DNA of 64,000 nt. Source: Bordetella genomosp. 5. GTDB taxonomy: Bacteria > Pseudomonadota > Gammaproteobacteria > Burkholderiales > Burkholderiaceae_B. Position numbers and translations under genes: made by a program. Within the stretch, counting starts at the first letter, position 1; each line of letters begins with the position of its first letter. The notes below the pieces were generated by a model that was given only the letters and a program-made list of their open reading frames with translations, did no database searches and had not been told where the DNA came from. Shown piece by piece: positions 25,902-35,092 of the stretch. The DNA lies in assembly GCF_002261475.1 (NCBI RefSeq), contig NZ_NEVN01000012.1, positions 1 through 64,000 on the forward strand, in the 5' to 3' direction.

Positions 25902-27292
25902 CACCCGACCGGAGCGACACCTTGGCCTACGATCCCGCCTCCCACCCGACCCTGACGTTTCATGAGGCCACGCCGGCCTTCGCGAGCGGCAAGGATACGC
26001 CGCGGGACTATCTCGAACGCTGCCTTGCCACGATCGAGGCCCGCGAGCCGCAGCTCAAAGGCTGGGTGGTGCTCAATCCCGAAGGCGCGCGCGCCGCGGC
26101 CGATGCGTCGGCGCGGCGCTACCGCGAGGGGCGCCCGCTGTCGCCGATCGATGGCATGCCCATCGGCGTCAAGGACCTGATCGAAACGAAGGACATGCCC
26201 ACGCAAATGGGCTGCCGCGCGTTCGACGGCAACTTCCCGAAGAACGACAGCGCCTCGATTCGCGCGCTGCGCGAGGCGGGCGCCATCATCCTGGGCAAGA
26301 CCGTGACCACCGCGCTCGGCTTCCTCGACCCTGGCCCGACCACCAACGCCTTCGACCCCGCGCGCACGCCGGGTGGGTCATCCAGCGGCTCGGCCGCGGT
26401 GGTCGGCGCGAACATGGTGCCCGTGGCGCTGGGCTCGCAGCTGGTGGGATCGATCCTGCGGCCCGCGAGCTTCAACGGCAACTGGGCAATCAAACCGACC
26501 GTGGGCGCGATCAACCGCGGCGAGCGTCTGGGCCTGAGCCAGGCGCATTTGGGCGTGCATGCGAACTCGGCGATCGATATGTGGCACACCGCCATCGAGA
26601 TCGCACGGCGCGTGGGCGGCGACCCCGGCCAGCCCGGCCTGCAAGGCCCGGACGACACGCCCACCGCACGGCAACCGCGTTGCCTCGCCGTGCTCGAAAC
26701 CGAGGGCTGGGCGCGCGCCGAGCCGGCCGCCCGCGCCGCCTTCGACGCCTTTGCCGAACAGGTCGAACGCGCCGGCGTGCGGCTGCTGCGTCGCAAGGAC
26801 AATCCCCTGGTCGAGCTGCTCGATCAGGCCGTGGCCGACGCGGCCGGTCTGTCGTTGCGGCTCATTTCCTGGGAACAACGCTGGTCGCTGGAAAACCTGG
26901 TCGAAAAGCACCCCGACACGCTCGGGCCCAGCCTGGTGCGGCAGCTGGAGAGCGGCCGCGCAATGACGCTGGAGGCTTACCGCGAATGCCTGCAGCTGCG
27001 CGAGCATGCGCGCTTGCGGCTGGCGGCGCTGGCCGCGCAATGCGACGGCTTGATCTCGCTGAATGCATGCGGCGCTGCGCCGCTGATCGAGGCGATCAAG
27101 GACTCCCGCTATCCCACCGGCGATGTCTCGTTTGCCTGCGCCTCGTCGCTGCTCGGCGCGCCGGCGATCAACGTGCCGGCCCTGTCGCTCGACGGCCTGC
27201 CGCTCGGCGTGCAGGTGCTGGGTTTCGCGCAGCGCGATGCCGATGTGGTGAGCATCGGGCGTTGGGTGCGCGATCTGGTGGTCAGAGGCTGA
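25898..27292 (+). CDS. Amidase (amidase signature family)
   Basis: The 464-residue protein has the Ser-cisSer-Lys triad of the amidase signature family: catalytic lysine K92 in GMPIGVKDLIET, the glycine/serine loop GGSSSGSA at 159-166, and the nucleophile S185 in GSQLVGSILRPASFNG. It hydrolyses amides to acids in the cytoplasm; the substrate cannot be read from sequence. It is coupled to the Bug gene upstream (ATGA overlap) and probably acts on what that protein helps import. No leader peptide is present. Confidence 0.93.
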   Translation: MTPDRSDTLAYDPASHPTLTFHEATPAFASGKDTPRDYLERCLATIEAREPQLKGWVVLNPEGARAAADASARRYREGRPLSPIDGMPIGVKDLIETKDMPTQMGCRAFDGNFPKNDSASIRALREAGAIILGKTVTTALGFLDPGPTTNAFDPARTPGGSSSGSAAVVGANMVPVALGSQLVGSILRPASFNGNWAIKPTVGAINRGERLGLSQAHLGVHANSAIDMWHTAIEIARRVGGDPGQPGLQGPDDTPTARQPRCLAVLETEGWARAEPAARAAFDAFAEQVERAGVRLLRRKDNPLVELLDQAVADAAGLSLRLISWEQRWSLENLVEKHPDTLGPSLVRQLESGRAMTLEAYRECLQLREHARLRLAALAAQCDGLISLNACGAAPLIEAIKDSRYPTGDVSFACASSLLGAPAINVPALSLDGLPLGVQVLGFAQRDADVVSIGRWVRDLVVRG

Positions 27293-27368
27293 GGCCAGCG
27301 CGGCTGCGCGGCCGCATCAGGGAGGCCGCGCCCCGCGCCGATGATCCAGCCTTCGGCACGGCCGTGCA

Positions 27369-28391
27369 TCACGGCTCCGGAATGTTTTCCCGGAAGATCA
27401 CCTGCAGGCGCGGCAGGTAGCTCGGCTCGGGCGCACCCTTCACCGCGGCCACCAGCAGCTTGACGATCTCGCGCGCCTCGACGCGCGGGTTCTGGTCGAT
27501 CACGGCGTCCATGGTGCGATCGAGCAGCAGGCGGCGCGTGGCCTCGGTGAGGTCGTGGCCCACGAACACGATGCGAGGTGCCGGACGCGCCTCGCCCGGG
27601 CGCGCTTCTTTCAGCGCCCGTGCGATGCCCTGGTTGCCCGCGCCGATGTTGTAGATGGCGTGCGGCGGCTCCTTGCGCAGCAGGTCTTGCGTGACGGCAA
27701 ACGCGCGGTCGCGGTCGTCGCCGATCTCGAGAATGTGCGCGATGCGCAGGTGCGGAAACTCTTCGCTCAGCAACGAGCGAAAGCCCATCTCACGCTCTTC
27801 GTGGCCGCGATACGCCAGCGACCCGACGAACACCGCAACCTTCTGCTCGGTATGCTGCGGCAGGAACCGCCCGAGCAGCAGCGCGGCCAGCCGGCCTGCC
27901 GCGCGGTTGTCGATGCCCACGTAACCCAGCCGCGCCGAGATCGGGATATCCGACACCAGCGTACTCACATGCACGCCGCTGTCGCGCAGCGCCATGATGG
28001 CGTCGCGCACCTGCGGATGGTCCAGCCCCACCAGGCCCACGGCCTGCGTCTGCTCGCGCAGCTCGTAGAGCTTCTGCGCAAGCTTGTTGGCGTCGAACCC
28101 TTCGATCAGATGCAGGCGGGCCCGCACATCCGGCCGCGTCGCCGCTTCTTCGAGCAGGTGCTGGCCCAGCGCGGTCATGAAGCTGTTGGTGCCGGCGGGT
28201 AAAACGAAATCGACCCGCACGTCCTGGCTGGCCGCGTCGGCCCCCTGGATGAAATAACCCAGGCGATTGGCAATGGCCAGCACGCGATCGCGCGTCTTGC
28301 CGCGCACGCCGTCGCGGTCGTTCAGCACCCGGTCGACCGTGGCCGTGGACACGCCCGCTTCGCGGGCAATGAGGGAAATGGTGGGACGCAT
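27369..28391 (-). CDS. LacI-family transcriptional regulator
   Basis: The 340-residue product starts with the LacI HTH and hinge (TISLIAREAGVSTATVDRVLNDRDGVRGKTRDRVLAIANRLGY) and continues with a periplasmic-binding-protein-like domain. The ligand domain is of the sugar-binding type. It is divergent from the 28.6-35.9 kb operon of sugar-type enzymes and is the probable local regulator. Direct repeats and a long-armed inverted repeat in the gap may be its operators. Confidence 0.93.
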   Translation of the reverse strand: MRPTISLIAREAGVSTATVDRVLNDRDGVRGKTRDRVLAIANRLGYFIQGADAASQDVRVDFVLPAGTNSFMTALGQHLLEEAATRPDVRARLHLIEGFDANKLAQKLYELREQTQAVGLVGLDHPQVRDAIMALRDSGVHVSTLVSDIPISARLGYVGIDNRAAGRLAALLLGRFLPQHTEQKVAVFVGSLAYRGHEEREMGFRSLLSEEFPHLRIAHILEIGDDRDRAFAVTQDLLRKEPPHAIYNIGAGNQGIARALKEARPGEARPAPRIVFVGHDLTEATRRLLLDRTMDAVIDQNPRVEAREIVKLLVAAVKGAPEPSYLPRLQVIFRENIPEP

Positions 28392-28436
28392 GCGGGACCG
28401 GGCTCTCAGGACACCATCAAGGCGATGGCAGCGAAG

Positions 28437-28463
28437 CCATCATAAACCATCATTTGCCATCAT
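28437..28463. promoter_or_regulatory. Three CCATCAT direct repeats at 10-bp period
   Basis: CCATCAT occurs at 28437, 28447 and 28457, each followed by three variable bases, so the copies lie one helical turn apart. They sit 46-72 bp upstream of the LacI-family gene start. They may be regulator binding half-sites or simple slippage repeats. Confidence 0.5.
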
Positions 28464-28524
28464 TCGGGATCAAAAAGGTAACGCCCGGCCACTATGAGCG
28501 CGAGGCGCCTTTACCCCTGATTGT

Positions 28525-28558
28525 TTTGATGTGATTATCGCGGCTCAATAACATCAAA
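28525..28558. promoter_or_regulatory. Inverted repeat TTTGATGT/ACATCAAA
   Basis: TTTGATGT (28525-28532) and ACATCAAA (28551-28558) are perfect 8-bp inverted arms with an 18-bp spacer, 58-91 bp upstream of the Gfo/Idh/MocA gene. This is a plausible operator for the LacI-family protein, although the spacer is longer than in classical LacI sites. Confidence 0.4.
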
Positions 28559-28615
28559 CACCGCACGGCAGGATGCCAGGCAGTCGAGGGCATACCGGAC
28601 CGGCAGGAGGAGCAT

Positions 28616-29707
28616 ATGTCGCACCCTACCCTGGTGCCGGACCCGCCGGTTCGGGAACGGCGCTTTCGCATCGGCTGCATCGGCGCGGGCATGATCATGG
28701 CCGAGTGCCATCTGGCCGCCTACCAGCAGGCCGGCTTCACGGTGGCGGCGATCGCGTCGCGCACGCGCAGCAAGGCCGCCGAGGTCGCCCAGCGCTATAG
28801 CATCCCGCGCGTGCACGAAGATCCGCTGGCCCTGATCGCCGATCCGCAGATCGAGATCGTGGACATCGCGTATCCGCCGGACCTCCAGCCGGCCTTGATC
28901 CGCGCCGCCCTGCGCGCCCCGCACGTGCGCGGCGTGCTGGCGCAGAAGCCGCTCGCCCTGTCGCTCGACGAGGCTCGGGCCCTGCGCGACGAGGCGCGTG
29001 CCGCCGGCAAGATCCTGTCGGTGAACCAGAACATGCGCTACGACCAGTCGATGCGCACGCTCAAGCAACTGCTCGATCAGGGCGTGCTGGGCACGCCCGT
29101 GTTCGCGCAGATCGACATGCACGCGATCCCGCACTGGCAGGATTTTCTGCGCGACTACGACCGGCTGACGCTCTCGAACATGAGCGTGCATCACCTGGAT
29201 GCGCTGCGATACCTGTTCGGTGAACCCACCGAGGTCACCAGCATCACGCGCCCCGATCCGCGCACCGAGTTCGCGCATCAGGATGGCCTGGTGTGCACCA
29301 CCCTGCGCTTTGGCAGTGGCCTGCTCGCGCTCTCGCTCGAAGACGTGTGGTCGGGCCCGCGCGCCGAGGGCTATCCCGATGATCAGCACATCCGCTGGCG
29401 CGTGGAAGGCACCGAGGGCGTGGCGCGCGGCACGATCGGCTGGCCCACCGGCGAGCCGTCGACCCTGAGCTACGCCTCGCGCGCGGCCAACGGCCACACC
29501 GATGGACGATGGGTGACCCCGACGTGGGACACGATGTGGTTTCCGCATGCCTTCATCGGCGTGATGGAGCAGTTGCAGTACGCGCTGGCCAGCGGCACCG
29601 AGCCTGCGTTGAGCGTGACCGACAACGTACGCACGATGGCGCTGGTCGAGGCCGCGTATACGTCCATCGCCGAAGGCCGCACAGTACGGCTGCCGGCTGT
29701 TGAATAA
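28616..29707 (+). CDS. Gfo/Idh/MocA-family oxidoreductase
   Basis: The 363-residue protein has an N-terminal Rossmann domain (IGCIGAGMIMAECHLAAYQQAGF) and the family lysine motif as QKPLAL, followed by the alpha/beta C-terminal domain with the VHHLDALRYLFGEP block. Members oxidise or epimerise sugars, inositols or related polyols with NAD(P). The ATG follows a strong AGGAGGAG ribosome-binding site. It is the first gene of a seven-gene operon with an isomerase, DUF4432, SDR and CoA enzymes. Confidence 0.92.
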   Translation: MSHPTLVPDPPVRERRFRIGCIGAGMIMAECHLAAYQQAGFTVAAIASRTRSKAAEVAQRYSIPRVHEDPLALIADPQIEIVDIAYPPDLQPALIRAALRAPHVRGVLAQKPLALSLDEARALRDEARAAGKILSVNQNMRYDQSMRTLKQLLDQGVLGTPVFAQIDMHAIPHWQDFLRDYDRLTLSNMSVHHLDALRYLFGEPTEVTSITRPDPRTEFAHQDGLVCTTLRFGSGLLALSLEDVWSGPRAEGYPDDQHIRWRVEGTEGVARGTIGWPTGEPSTLSYASRAANGHTDGRWVTPTWDTMWFPHAFIGVMEQLQYALASGTEPALSVTDNVRTMALVEAAYTSIAEGRTVRLPAVE

Positions 29708-29737
29708 CCAGACAAAAAACAGACGGAGACAACCATC

Positions 29738-30652
29738 ATGATCCAGACCGGAATCTTCTCGGGCTACTTTCCCTATGAGCTGGAGCGCACCGCCAAGGTG
29801 ATCCGCTCGCACGGTTTCAACACCGTGCAGCTCGACCTGCATTTCAAGGACATGGAGCTCGGCCCGGGCCAGCTGACCGCGCAGAAGTGCACCCAGATCC
29901 GCGACACCTTCCGCAATTACAACCTGCCGGTGTCCTGCATCTCGGCCTACACCAACATCGTTCACCCCGACCCCGCCGAGCGTCAGCGCCGTAACGGCTA
30001 CCTCAAGGAAATCCTGACGCACGCCCGTCAGCTAGGCTCGCCCTATGTGATCTCGGAAACCGGCACCTTCGCCACCGACAGCGACTGGGTGCATCACCCG
30101 AAGAACAAGACGGAAGAAGGCTGGGACCAGTGCCGCGCGGTGATCGCCGAGCTGTCGCAGCACGCCTACGACCATGGCGCGGTGTTCCTGCTCGAGACCT
30201 ACGTGAACAACGTGGTGGGCTCGGTCGAGGAGACGCTGCGCATGTTTGCCGAAGTGGATCACCCGGGCCTGGGCCTGCTGATGGATCCGACGAACTACTT
30301 CGAGGCGCACAACATCGATCAGATGGACCGCACGCTGAATCAGGTGTTCGACGCGCTCTCCGACAAGATCTGCATCGCGCATGCCAAGGACGTGAAGCGC
30401 TCGGGCGACGACAAGTCGGAGAAGCACAGCGACATCGGTGACGAAGGCGCGGCCGAGAGCCACACCTTCCGCGGCGTTGGCGAGATCGAACTGCCGGCGC
30501 CGGGCCTGGGCGCGCTCAATTACGACCTGTACCTGCAGCGCCTGGCGAAGAAGCATCCCAACATCCCCATCATCATCGAACACCTGACCGAAGACGACGT
30601 GCCGCGCGCCAAGAACTTTCTGGACGAACGGCTGCGCGCCAACGGCCTGTAG
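29738..30652 (+). CDS. Sugar phosphate isomerase/epimerase-like TIM barrel
   Basis: The 304-residue product belongs to the xylose-isomerase-like/AP-endonuclease-2 TIM-barrel family (IolE/IolI/hydroxypyruvate isomerase relatives). Candidate metal ligands are the glutamate in FLLETYV, the aspartate in LLMDPTNYF, the histidine in IAHAKDVK and the glutamate in IIIEHLTEDD. It likely isomerises or dehydrates the keto product of the preceding oxidoreductase, as IolG and IolE do in inositol breakdown. It is cytoplasmic and has no leader. Confidence 0.88.
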   Translation: MIQTGIFSGYFPYELERTAKVIRSHGFNTVQLDLHFKDMELGPGQLTAQKCTQIRDTFRNYNLPVSCISAYTNIVHPDPAERQRRNGYLKEILTHARQLGSPYVISETGTFATDSDWVHHPKNKTEEGWDQCRAVIAELSQHAYDHGAVFLLETYVNNVVGSVEETLRMFAEVDHPGLGLLMDPTNYFEAHNIDQMDRTLNQVFDALSDKICIAHAKDVKRSGDDKSEKHSDIGDEGAAESHTFRGVGEIELPAPGLGALNYDLYLQRLAKKHPNIPIIIEHLTEDDVPRAKNFLDERLRANGL

Positions 30653-30774
30653 GCCGCCGGCACGCTCGAAGGCGCGCGGCGCGGCAACGATCGAGGCCCG
30701 CGGCGCGCCTGCCCACACGATTCTGAACACCGACACCGGCAGACGCGCGAGCGCGCATCGGCCAGGGAGAACTC

Positions 30775-31953
30775 ATGCCTGACATTTACGGGACCTGGAT
30801 GACGCGCCGCGACGTAGAGGCGCGCGCCGGACAGCTTGCGCAGTTTGCCGGCGTACGCCTGATGACGCTGGACGACGGGCTGGAACGTGGCATCCGCATG
30901 CTGGAGTTCCGCAGCGGCACGGGCCTGCGTTTTACGGTGCTGGTGGATCGCGCGATGGACATCGCGGACTGCGAGTACCGCGGTTTCGCCATGGGCTGGC
31001 AATCGCCTGCGGGCTTTCGCCATCCCGGTCTGCACGACTACGAAGGCGAAGGCGGGCTGGGCTGGATGCGGTCGTTCTCGGGCCTCATGATCACCTGCGG
31101 CCTGGACCATATTCTGTTCATGTACGACGCCCCGACCGACAACTACGTGTATGGGCCGCGCAAGACGGCGAAGCAATCCATCCATGGCCGCGTCGGCACC
31201 ATCCCCGCGCGCCTGACCGGCTACGGCGAGCGCTGGGACGGTGACCGCTGTGTCTTGTGGGCCGAGGGCGTGGTGAGCCAGGGCACCGTGTTCGGCGAGC
31301 ATCTCGAGCTGCATCGCCGCATCGAAATCGAGGTGGGCAGCAACGACATCAGGCTGTCGGATCGCGTGGTGAACCGCGGCTTTTACCGCACGCCGCACAT
31401 GCTCTGCTATCACATCAATCTGGGCTACCCGGTGCTCGACGAGGGCTCGCGCTATCTCGCGCCGATCCGCGACGTGGTGTGGGCCGCGCACGAGCAGGAC
31501 TATCGCAAGCAGGGCGTGGGCTATCGCCGCATGCCGGCGCCGCAGCTGGGGTTTCATGAGCAGGTGTGGCAGCACGAGATGGCCGCCGCCGACGATGGCA
31601 GCGTACCGGTGGCGCTGGTGAACGACGCGCTCGGTCTGGGCATGCAGGTAAGCACCTACAAGCACCAGTTCCCGTGTCAGTACCAGTGGCAGAACCTGCA
31701 ATCGGGCCAGTACGCGATGGGCATCGAACCCTCGACCAATCATGTGCTGGGCCAGGGCGCGGCGCGCGAGCGCAACGAGCTGATCTGGCTCGAACACGGT
31801 GACGAGCGCCGCTACGACACCACGTTCAGCGTGCTGGGCTCGGCCGCCGAGATCGCGGCCTGCGAGGCGCGCATCCGTGCCATCGCGGACCAGCCCGAGA
31901 CCGACTATCCGCCGTTGTCGGGCCGCTTCGCGCCCATCGCGGGGCGGACATGA
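30775..31953 (+). CDS. DUF4432 family protein (aldose-epimerase-like fold)
   Basis: The 392-residue product matches the DUF4432 family, distantly related to aldose 1-epimerases (galactose-mutarotase-like beta sandwich). Family wording is seen in VLVDRAMDIADCEYRGFAMGW, GGLGWMRSFSGLMITCGLDH, HGRVGTIPA, PHMLCYHINLGYPVLDEG and GIEPSTNHVLGQ. The function is unproven; sugar mutarotation is the usual guess. Its stop overlaps the SDR start by ATGA. Confidence 0.85.
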   Translation: MPDIYGTWMTRRDVEARAGQLAQFAGVRLMTLDDGLERGIRMLEFRSGTGLRFTVLVDRAMDIADCEYRGFAMGWQSPAGFRHPGLHDYEGEGGLGWMRSFSGLMITCGLDHILFMYDAPTDNYVYGPRKTAKQSIHGRVGTIPARLTGYGERWDGDRCVLWAEGVVSQGTVFGEHLELHRRIEIEVGSNDIRLSDRVVNRGFYRTPHMLCYHINLGYPVLDEGSRYLAPIRDVVWAAHEQDYRKQGVGYRRMPAPQLGFHEQVWQHEMAAADDGSVPVALVNDALGLGMQVSTYKHQFPCQYQWQNLQSGQYAMGIEPSTNHVLGQGAARERNELIWLEHGDERRYDTTFSVLGSAAEIAACEARIRAIADQPETDYPPLSGRFAPIAGRT

Positions 31954-32711
31954 GCACGCGCTTCTCGCTGCAAGACCGCCGCGTGCTGTACACCGGCGCG
32001 GCCGGCGGCTTCGGCGTGGACACCACGCTGACCCTGCTCGAAGCGGGCGCCCGCGTGATCGCGCTCGACAACCACGCCGGCCATATCGATCGCCTGCAGA
32101 GCGCCGTGCCGGCGCGGCTCGCCGACCGGCTGCAGATCCTGCAGGCCGATTTGGCCGACGCGGCCGCGCTGGCCTCGCACCTGGAACGGCTGACGGCCGA
32201 GGGCGTGATCGACGTGGTCATCAACAACGCGGCGATCTATCCCTCGCGCCCGTTCGAGGAGTACAGCGACGCCGAGCTGGCACGCGTGCACCGCGTCAAC
32301 GTGGAGGCCGCCGTGCAGATCGTGCGCGCGGCGCTGCCGGGCATGCGCGCCCAGCACTGGGGCCGCGTCATCAACATCTCGTCGATCACGCTGTCGGGCG
32401 GCTGGGAAAACCTGCTGCCCTACGTGCAGTCGAAGGGCGCGATGGTGGGCGCCACGCGGGCCTTCGCCCGCGAGTTCGGCAAATGGGGGATCACGGTCAA
32501 CGCGATCTCGCCGGGCGCCTTTCCCACCGACGCCGAGAAGATCCATCCCGACCCCGAGGGCTACAACCGCATGGTGCTCGAGCGCCAGTCGGTGAAGCGA
32601 CGTGGCCACGCGGGCGATATCGCCGCGGCCATCGTGTTCCTCGCCTCGGAGGAGGCAGGTTTTATTTCCGGACAGACGCTGGCCGTGGACGGCGGCTGGG
32701 TCATGCATTGA
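31950..32711 (+). CDS. SDR-family oxidoreductase
   Basis: The 253-residue protein is a classical short-chain dehydrogenase: nucleotide motif TGAAGGFG, VINNAAIY, the catalytic serine in NISSITLSG and an intact YVQSK (Tyr-x-x-x-Lys), ending FISGQTLAVDGGWVMH. It oxidises or reduces a sugar or hydroxy-acid intermediate with NAD(P). Its start is embedded in the stop of the DUF4432 gene. Unlike the SDR at 6841 it retains all catalytic residues. Confidence 0.93.
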   Translation: MSTRFSLQDRRVLYTGAAGGFGVDTTLTLLEAGARVIALDNHAGHIDRLQSAVPARLADRLQILQADLADAAALASHLERLTAEGVIDVVINNAAIYPSRPFEEYSDAELARVHRVNVEAAVQIVRAALPGMRAQHWGRVINISSITLSGGWENLLPYVQSKGAMVGATRAFAREFGKWGITVNAISPGAFPTDAEKIHPDPEGYNRMVLERQSVKRRGHAGDIAAAIVFLASEEAGFISGQTLAVDGGWVMH

Positions 32712-32741
32712 GGCGCATCGGCGCACGCAAAGGGTAGAAGC

Positions 32742-33938
32742 ATGAGTATTCTTTCTGGCTACAAGGTTCTCGACTGCTCGATCGCCATGGCGGGGCCGTT
32801 TGCGGCGCAGCGCCTCGGAGACCTGGGCGCCGACGTGATCAAGATCGAGCCGCCCACCGGCGAATGGCAGCGTCACGCGCCCGCGGGCGGCATCACGGGC
32901 AACAAGATCAACGTGTCGTTTCTCTCGTTGAATCGCAACAAGCGCTCGCTGGCGATCGACCTGAAGAGCGCGGGCGGCAAGGAGATCATCCAGAAGCTCG
33001 CGGCACAGGCGGATGTGTTCATTCAGAACTACCGGCCGGGCGTGGCGGGCCGCCTGGGCGTCGACTACGAAACCCTGTCGGCGCTGAACCCTCGCCTCAT
33101 CTATGTGTCGATGTCGGGCTTCGGCGAAGATGGACCGTACGCCACCCGACCCGGGCAAGACCTGCTGCTGCAGGCGATGTCGGGCGCGATGCTGTCGTCG
33201 GGACGCGCCGGCGAGGCGCCGCGCGCGGCGGGCCAATATGTGGTCGACGCCGTCACCGCCTACTGCGCCTTCGAGGGCGTGCTGGCCGCGCTGCTGCACC
33301 GCGAACGCACCGGCGAAGGCCAGAAGGTCGAGGTCAACATGCTGGACGCGATCACCACGATCCAGATGCAGGAGCTGTCGGTGTTCACCGTGGGGCACAA
33401 GCCGCAGGTGCGCAGCGCCGAGCCGCACGCCCACGTCTACATCCGTGCGCCCTACGGCACCTTCGCCACGAGCGACGGCTACCTGGCGCTCGCCATGCCC
33501 GACATGAACGTGCTGGCCCGCGTGACCGAGGAGCCGCGTCTGGCGGCGTACACCGGCGAACGCGACGGCTGGGAAAAGCGCGACGAGATCTATGCCCTGG
33601 TGCGCGACACGCTGGCAAAGGCCTCGACGGCCGACTGGTTCGCCAAGCTCGACGCGGCCGGCATCTGGTGCAGCCCGGTCTACGGCTATGCCGATCTCGT
33701 GGAGGATCCGCAGATCGCGCACAACGGCACCTTCGTCGAGTACGAGCACCCGACCGAAGGCCGCATCAAGACGCCGGGCTTTCCGATCCGTTTTTCCCGG
33801 ACACCGAGCCAGGTGGTGCGCGGCGCGCCGCTCACCGGCCAACACACCGACGAGGTCCTGCGCGACTTCGGCTTCAGCGCCGACGAGATCGACGCGCATG
33901 CGGCCTCGGGCGCAGTGCTGCGGGGAGCCGCCGAATGA
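32742..33938 (+). CDS. CaiB/BaiF class III CoA-transferase
   Basis: The 398-residue protein is a family III CoA-transferase. It shows LSGYKVLDCSIAMAGPFAAQRLGDLGADVIKIEPPTGEW, the LKSAGGK block, and D169 in QYVVDAVTAYCAFEGVLAALLHRERTGEG, which falls at the same number as the catalytic Asp169 of formyl-CoA transferase. It forms an acyl-CoA from a free acid by CoA exchange. In this operon it would activate the acid made by the sugar-type enzymes before the enoyl-CoA hydratase. Its stop overlaps the next gene (ATGA). Confidence 0.93.
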   Translation: MSILSGYKVLDCSIAMAGPFAAQRLGDLGADVIKIEPPTGEWQRHAPAGGITGNKINVSFLSLNRNKRSLAIDLKSAGGKEIIQKLAAQADVFIQNYRPGVAGRLGVDYETLSALNPRLIYVSMSGFGEDGPYATRPGQDLLLQAMSGAMLSSGRAGEAPRAAGQYVVDAVTAYCAFEGVLAALLHRERTGEGQKVEVNMLDAITTIQMQELSVFTVGHKPQVRSAEPHAHVYIRAPYGTFATSDGYLALAMPDMNVLARVTEEPRLAAYTGERDGWEKRDEIYALVRDTLAKASTADWFAKLDAAGIWCSPVYGYADLVEDPQIAHNGTFVEYEHPTEGRIKTPGFPIRFSRTPSQVVRGAPLTGQHTDEVLRDFGFSADEIDAHAASGAVLRGAAE

Positions 33939-35083
33939 GCGAGCGCGCCCTGCCCTATCGCGGCCTGACGTGGGATCATCCGCGCGGTTTCAACGCCCTG
34001 CATGCGGCCACCACGCACACGCCGCTGGTGCAGTGGGACAAGCAATCGCTCGAAGGCTTCGAGTCGGCGCCCATCGCGGAGCTCTGCGCCCGCTATGACC
34101 TGGTCGTGCTCGACCACCCGCATCTCGGCGAGGCCCTGGCGCACGATTGCCTGCAGCCGCTCGACACCGTGTTCGCACCCGAGGATCTGGCGCGCATCGC
34201 GCGCGACAGCATCGGGCTGTCGTACGACAGCTATCGCATGGCCGATCGTCAGTGGGCCCTGCCGCTGGACGCCGCCACGCAGGTGATGGCCACGCGCGCC
34301 GACCGGCTCGACGGCCCCGTGCCGCGCACCTGGCGCGAGGTGCTGGCGCTGTCTCGGCGCAGTGGCTCGGTCGCGCTGAGCTGGGGCGGACCGCATCCGT
34401 TCCTGTCGCTGCTCTCGATCGCGGCCGCCATCGCGCCCGATACCGACCTGCGCCCGCACGGCGCCTGGCACGACGAGGCCACGCTGGTCGAGGCCTGCGA
34501 GCTGCTCACGGAGCTGGCCCGGCTCACGCCGGCGCAGGCCCTGGCCTACAACCCGATTGCCCTGCTCGGCCACATGAGCGCGCGCGACGACATCACGCTC
34601 TGCCCGCTGGTCTACGGCTACGTGAACTACGCGACGTCCGCGGTGGCGAAGCCGCTGACCTTCCGCGACGCGCCCGAGGCCGATGCGGGCCGGCCCGGCT
34701 CGATCCTAGGCGGCACCGGCATCGCGATATCGCGCCGCTGCATCGTGGGGCCCAAGCTGCGCGCGCATCTATTGTGGTTGCTGGCTGCCGACACGCAGAG
34801 CCGCTTCATCCCGCAGCACGAAGGCCAGCCCAGCCATCGCGGCAGCTGGGCCGATGCGAGCGTGAACGCGGCCAGCGGCAACTTCTACGCCAACACCGCG
34901 CGCACGCTCGAAGCCGCGTCGATCCGGCCACGGCACGATGGCTATATCGCCTTCCAGAGCGAGGCCTCGCAATTCCTGCGCGACGGCGTGGCCGCGCGCA
35001 CCCCGTCACAGACGCTGGCGCGCGGTCTGACCGAGCGTTTTCAGGCCAGCCTGGCCGCCGCCCCCCAGCCCACCGCAGCATAA
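33935..35083 (+). CDS. Solute-binding-protein-like protein without signal peptide
   Basis: The 382-residue product resembles family 1 extracellular solute-binding proteins of sugar ABC transporters (LTWDHPRGFNAL at the N-terminus, WALPLDAATQVMATRADRL, RTWREVLAL, LCPLVYGYVNYA, PGSILGGTGIAISRRC). There is no signal peptide or lipobox: the mature-like domain starts at residue 9 and the start is fixed by an ATGA overlap with the CoA-transferase gene. No ABC permease or ATPase genes are near. It may be a cytoplasmic ligand sensor or carrier. Function unknown. Confidence 0.75.
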   Translation: MSERALPYRGLTWDHPRGFNALHAATTHTPLVQWDKQSLEGFESAPIAELCARYDLVVLDHPHLGEALAHDCLQPLDTVFAPEDLARIARDSIGLSYDSYRMADRQWALPLDAATQVMATRADRLDGPVPRTWREVLALSRRSGSVALSWGGPHPFLSLLSIAAAIAPDTDLRPHGAWHDEATLVEACELLTELARLTPAQALAYNPIALLGHMSARDDITLCPLVYGYVNYATSAVAKPLTFRDAPEADAGRPGSILGGTGIAISRRCIVGPKLRAHLLWLLAADTQSRFIPQHEGQPSHRGSWADASVNAASGNFYANTARTLEAASIRPRHDGYIAFQSEASQFLRDGVAARTPSQTLARGLTERFQASLAAAPQPTAA

Positions 35084-35092
35084 GGATTCAGC

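Noticed and set aside
28437-28463. Direct repeats considered as a CRISPR array
   Set aside because: Units of 7 bp with 3-bp gaps are far too short for CRISPR repeats and spacers, and no cas genes are present.
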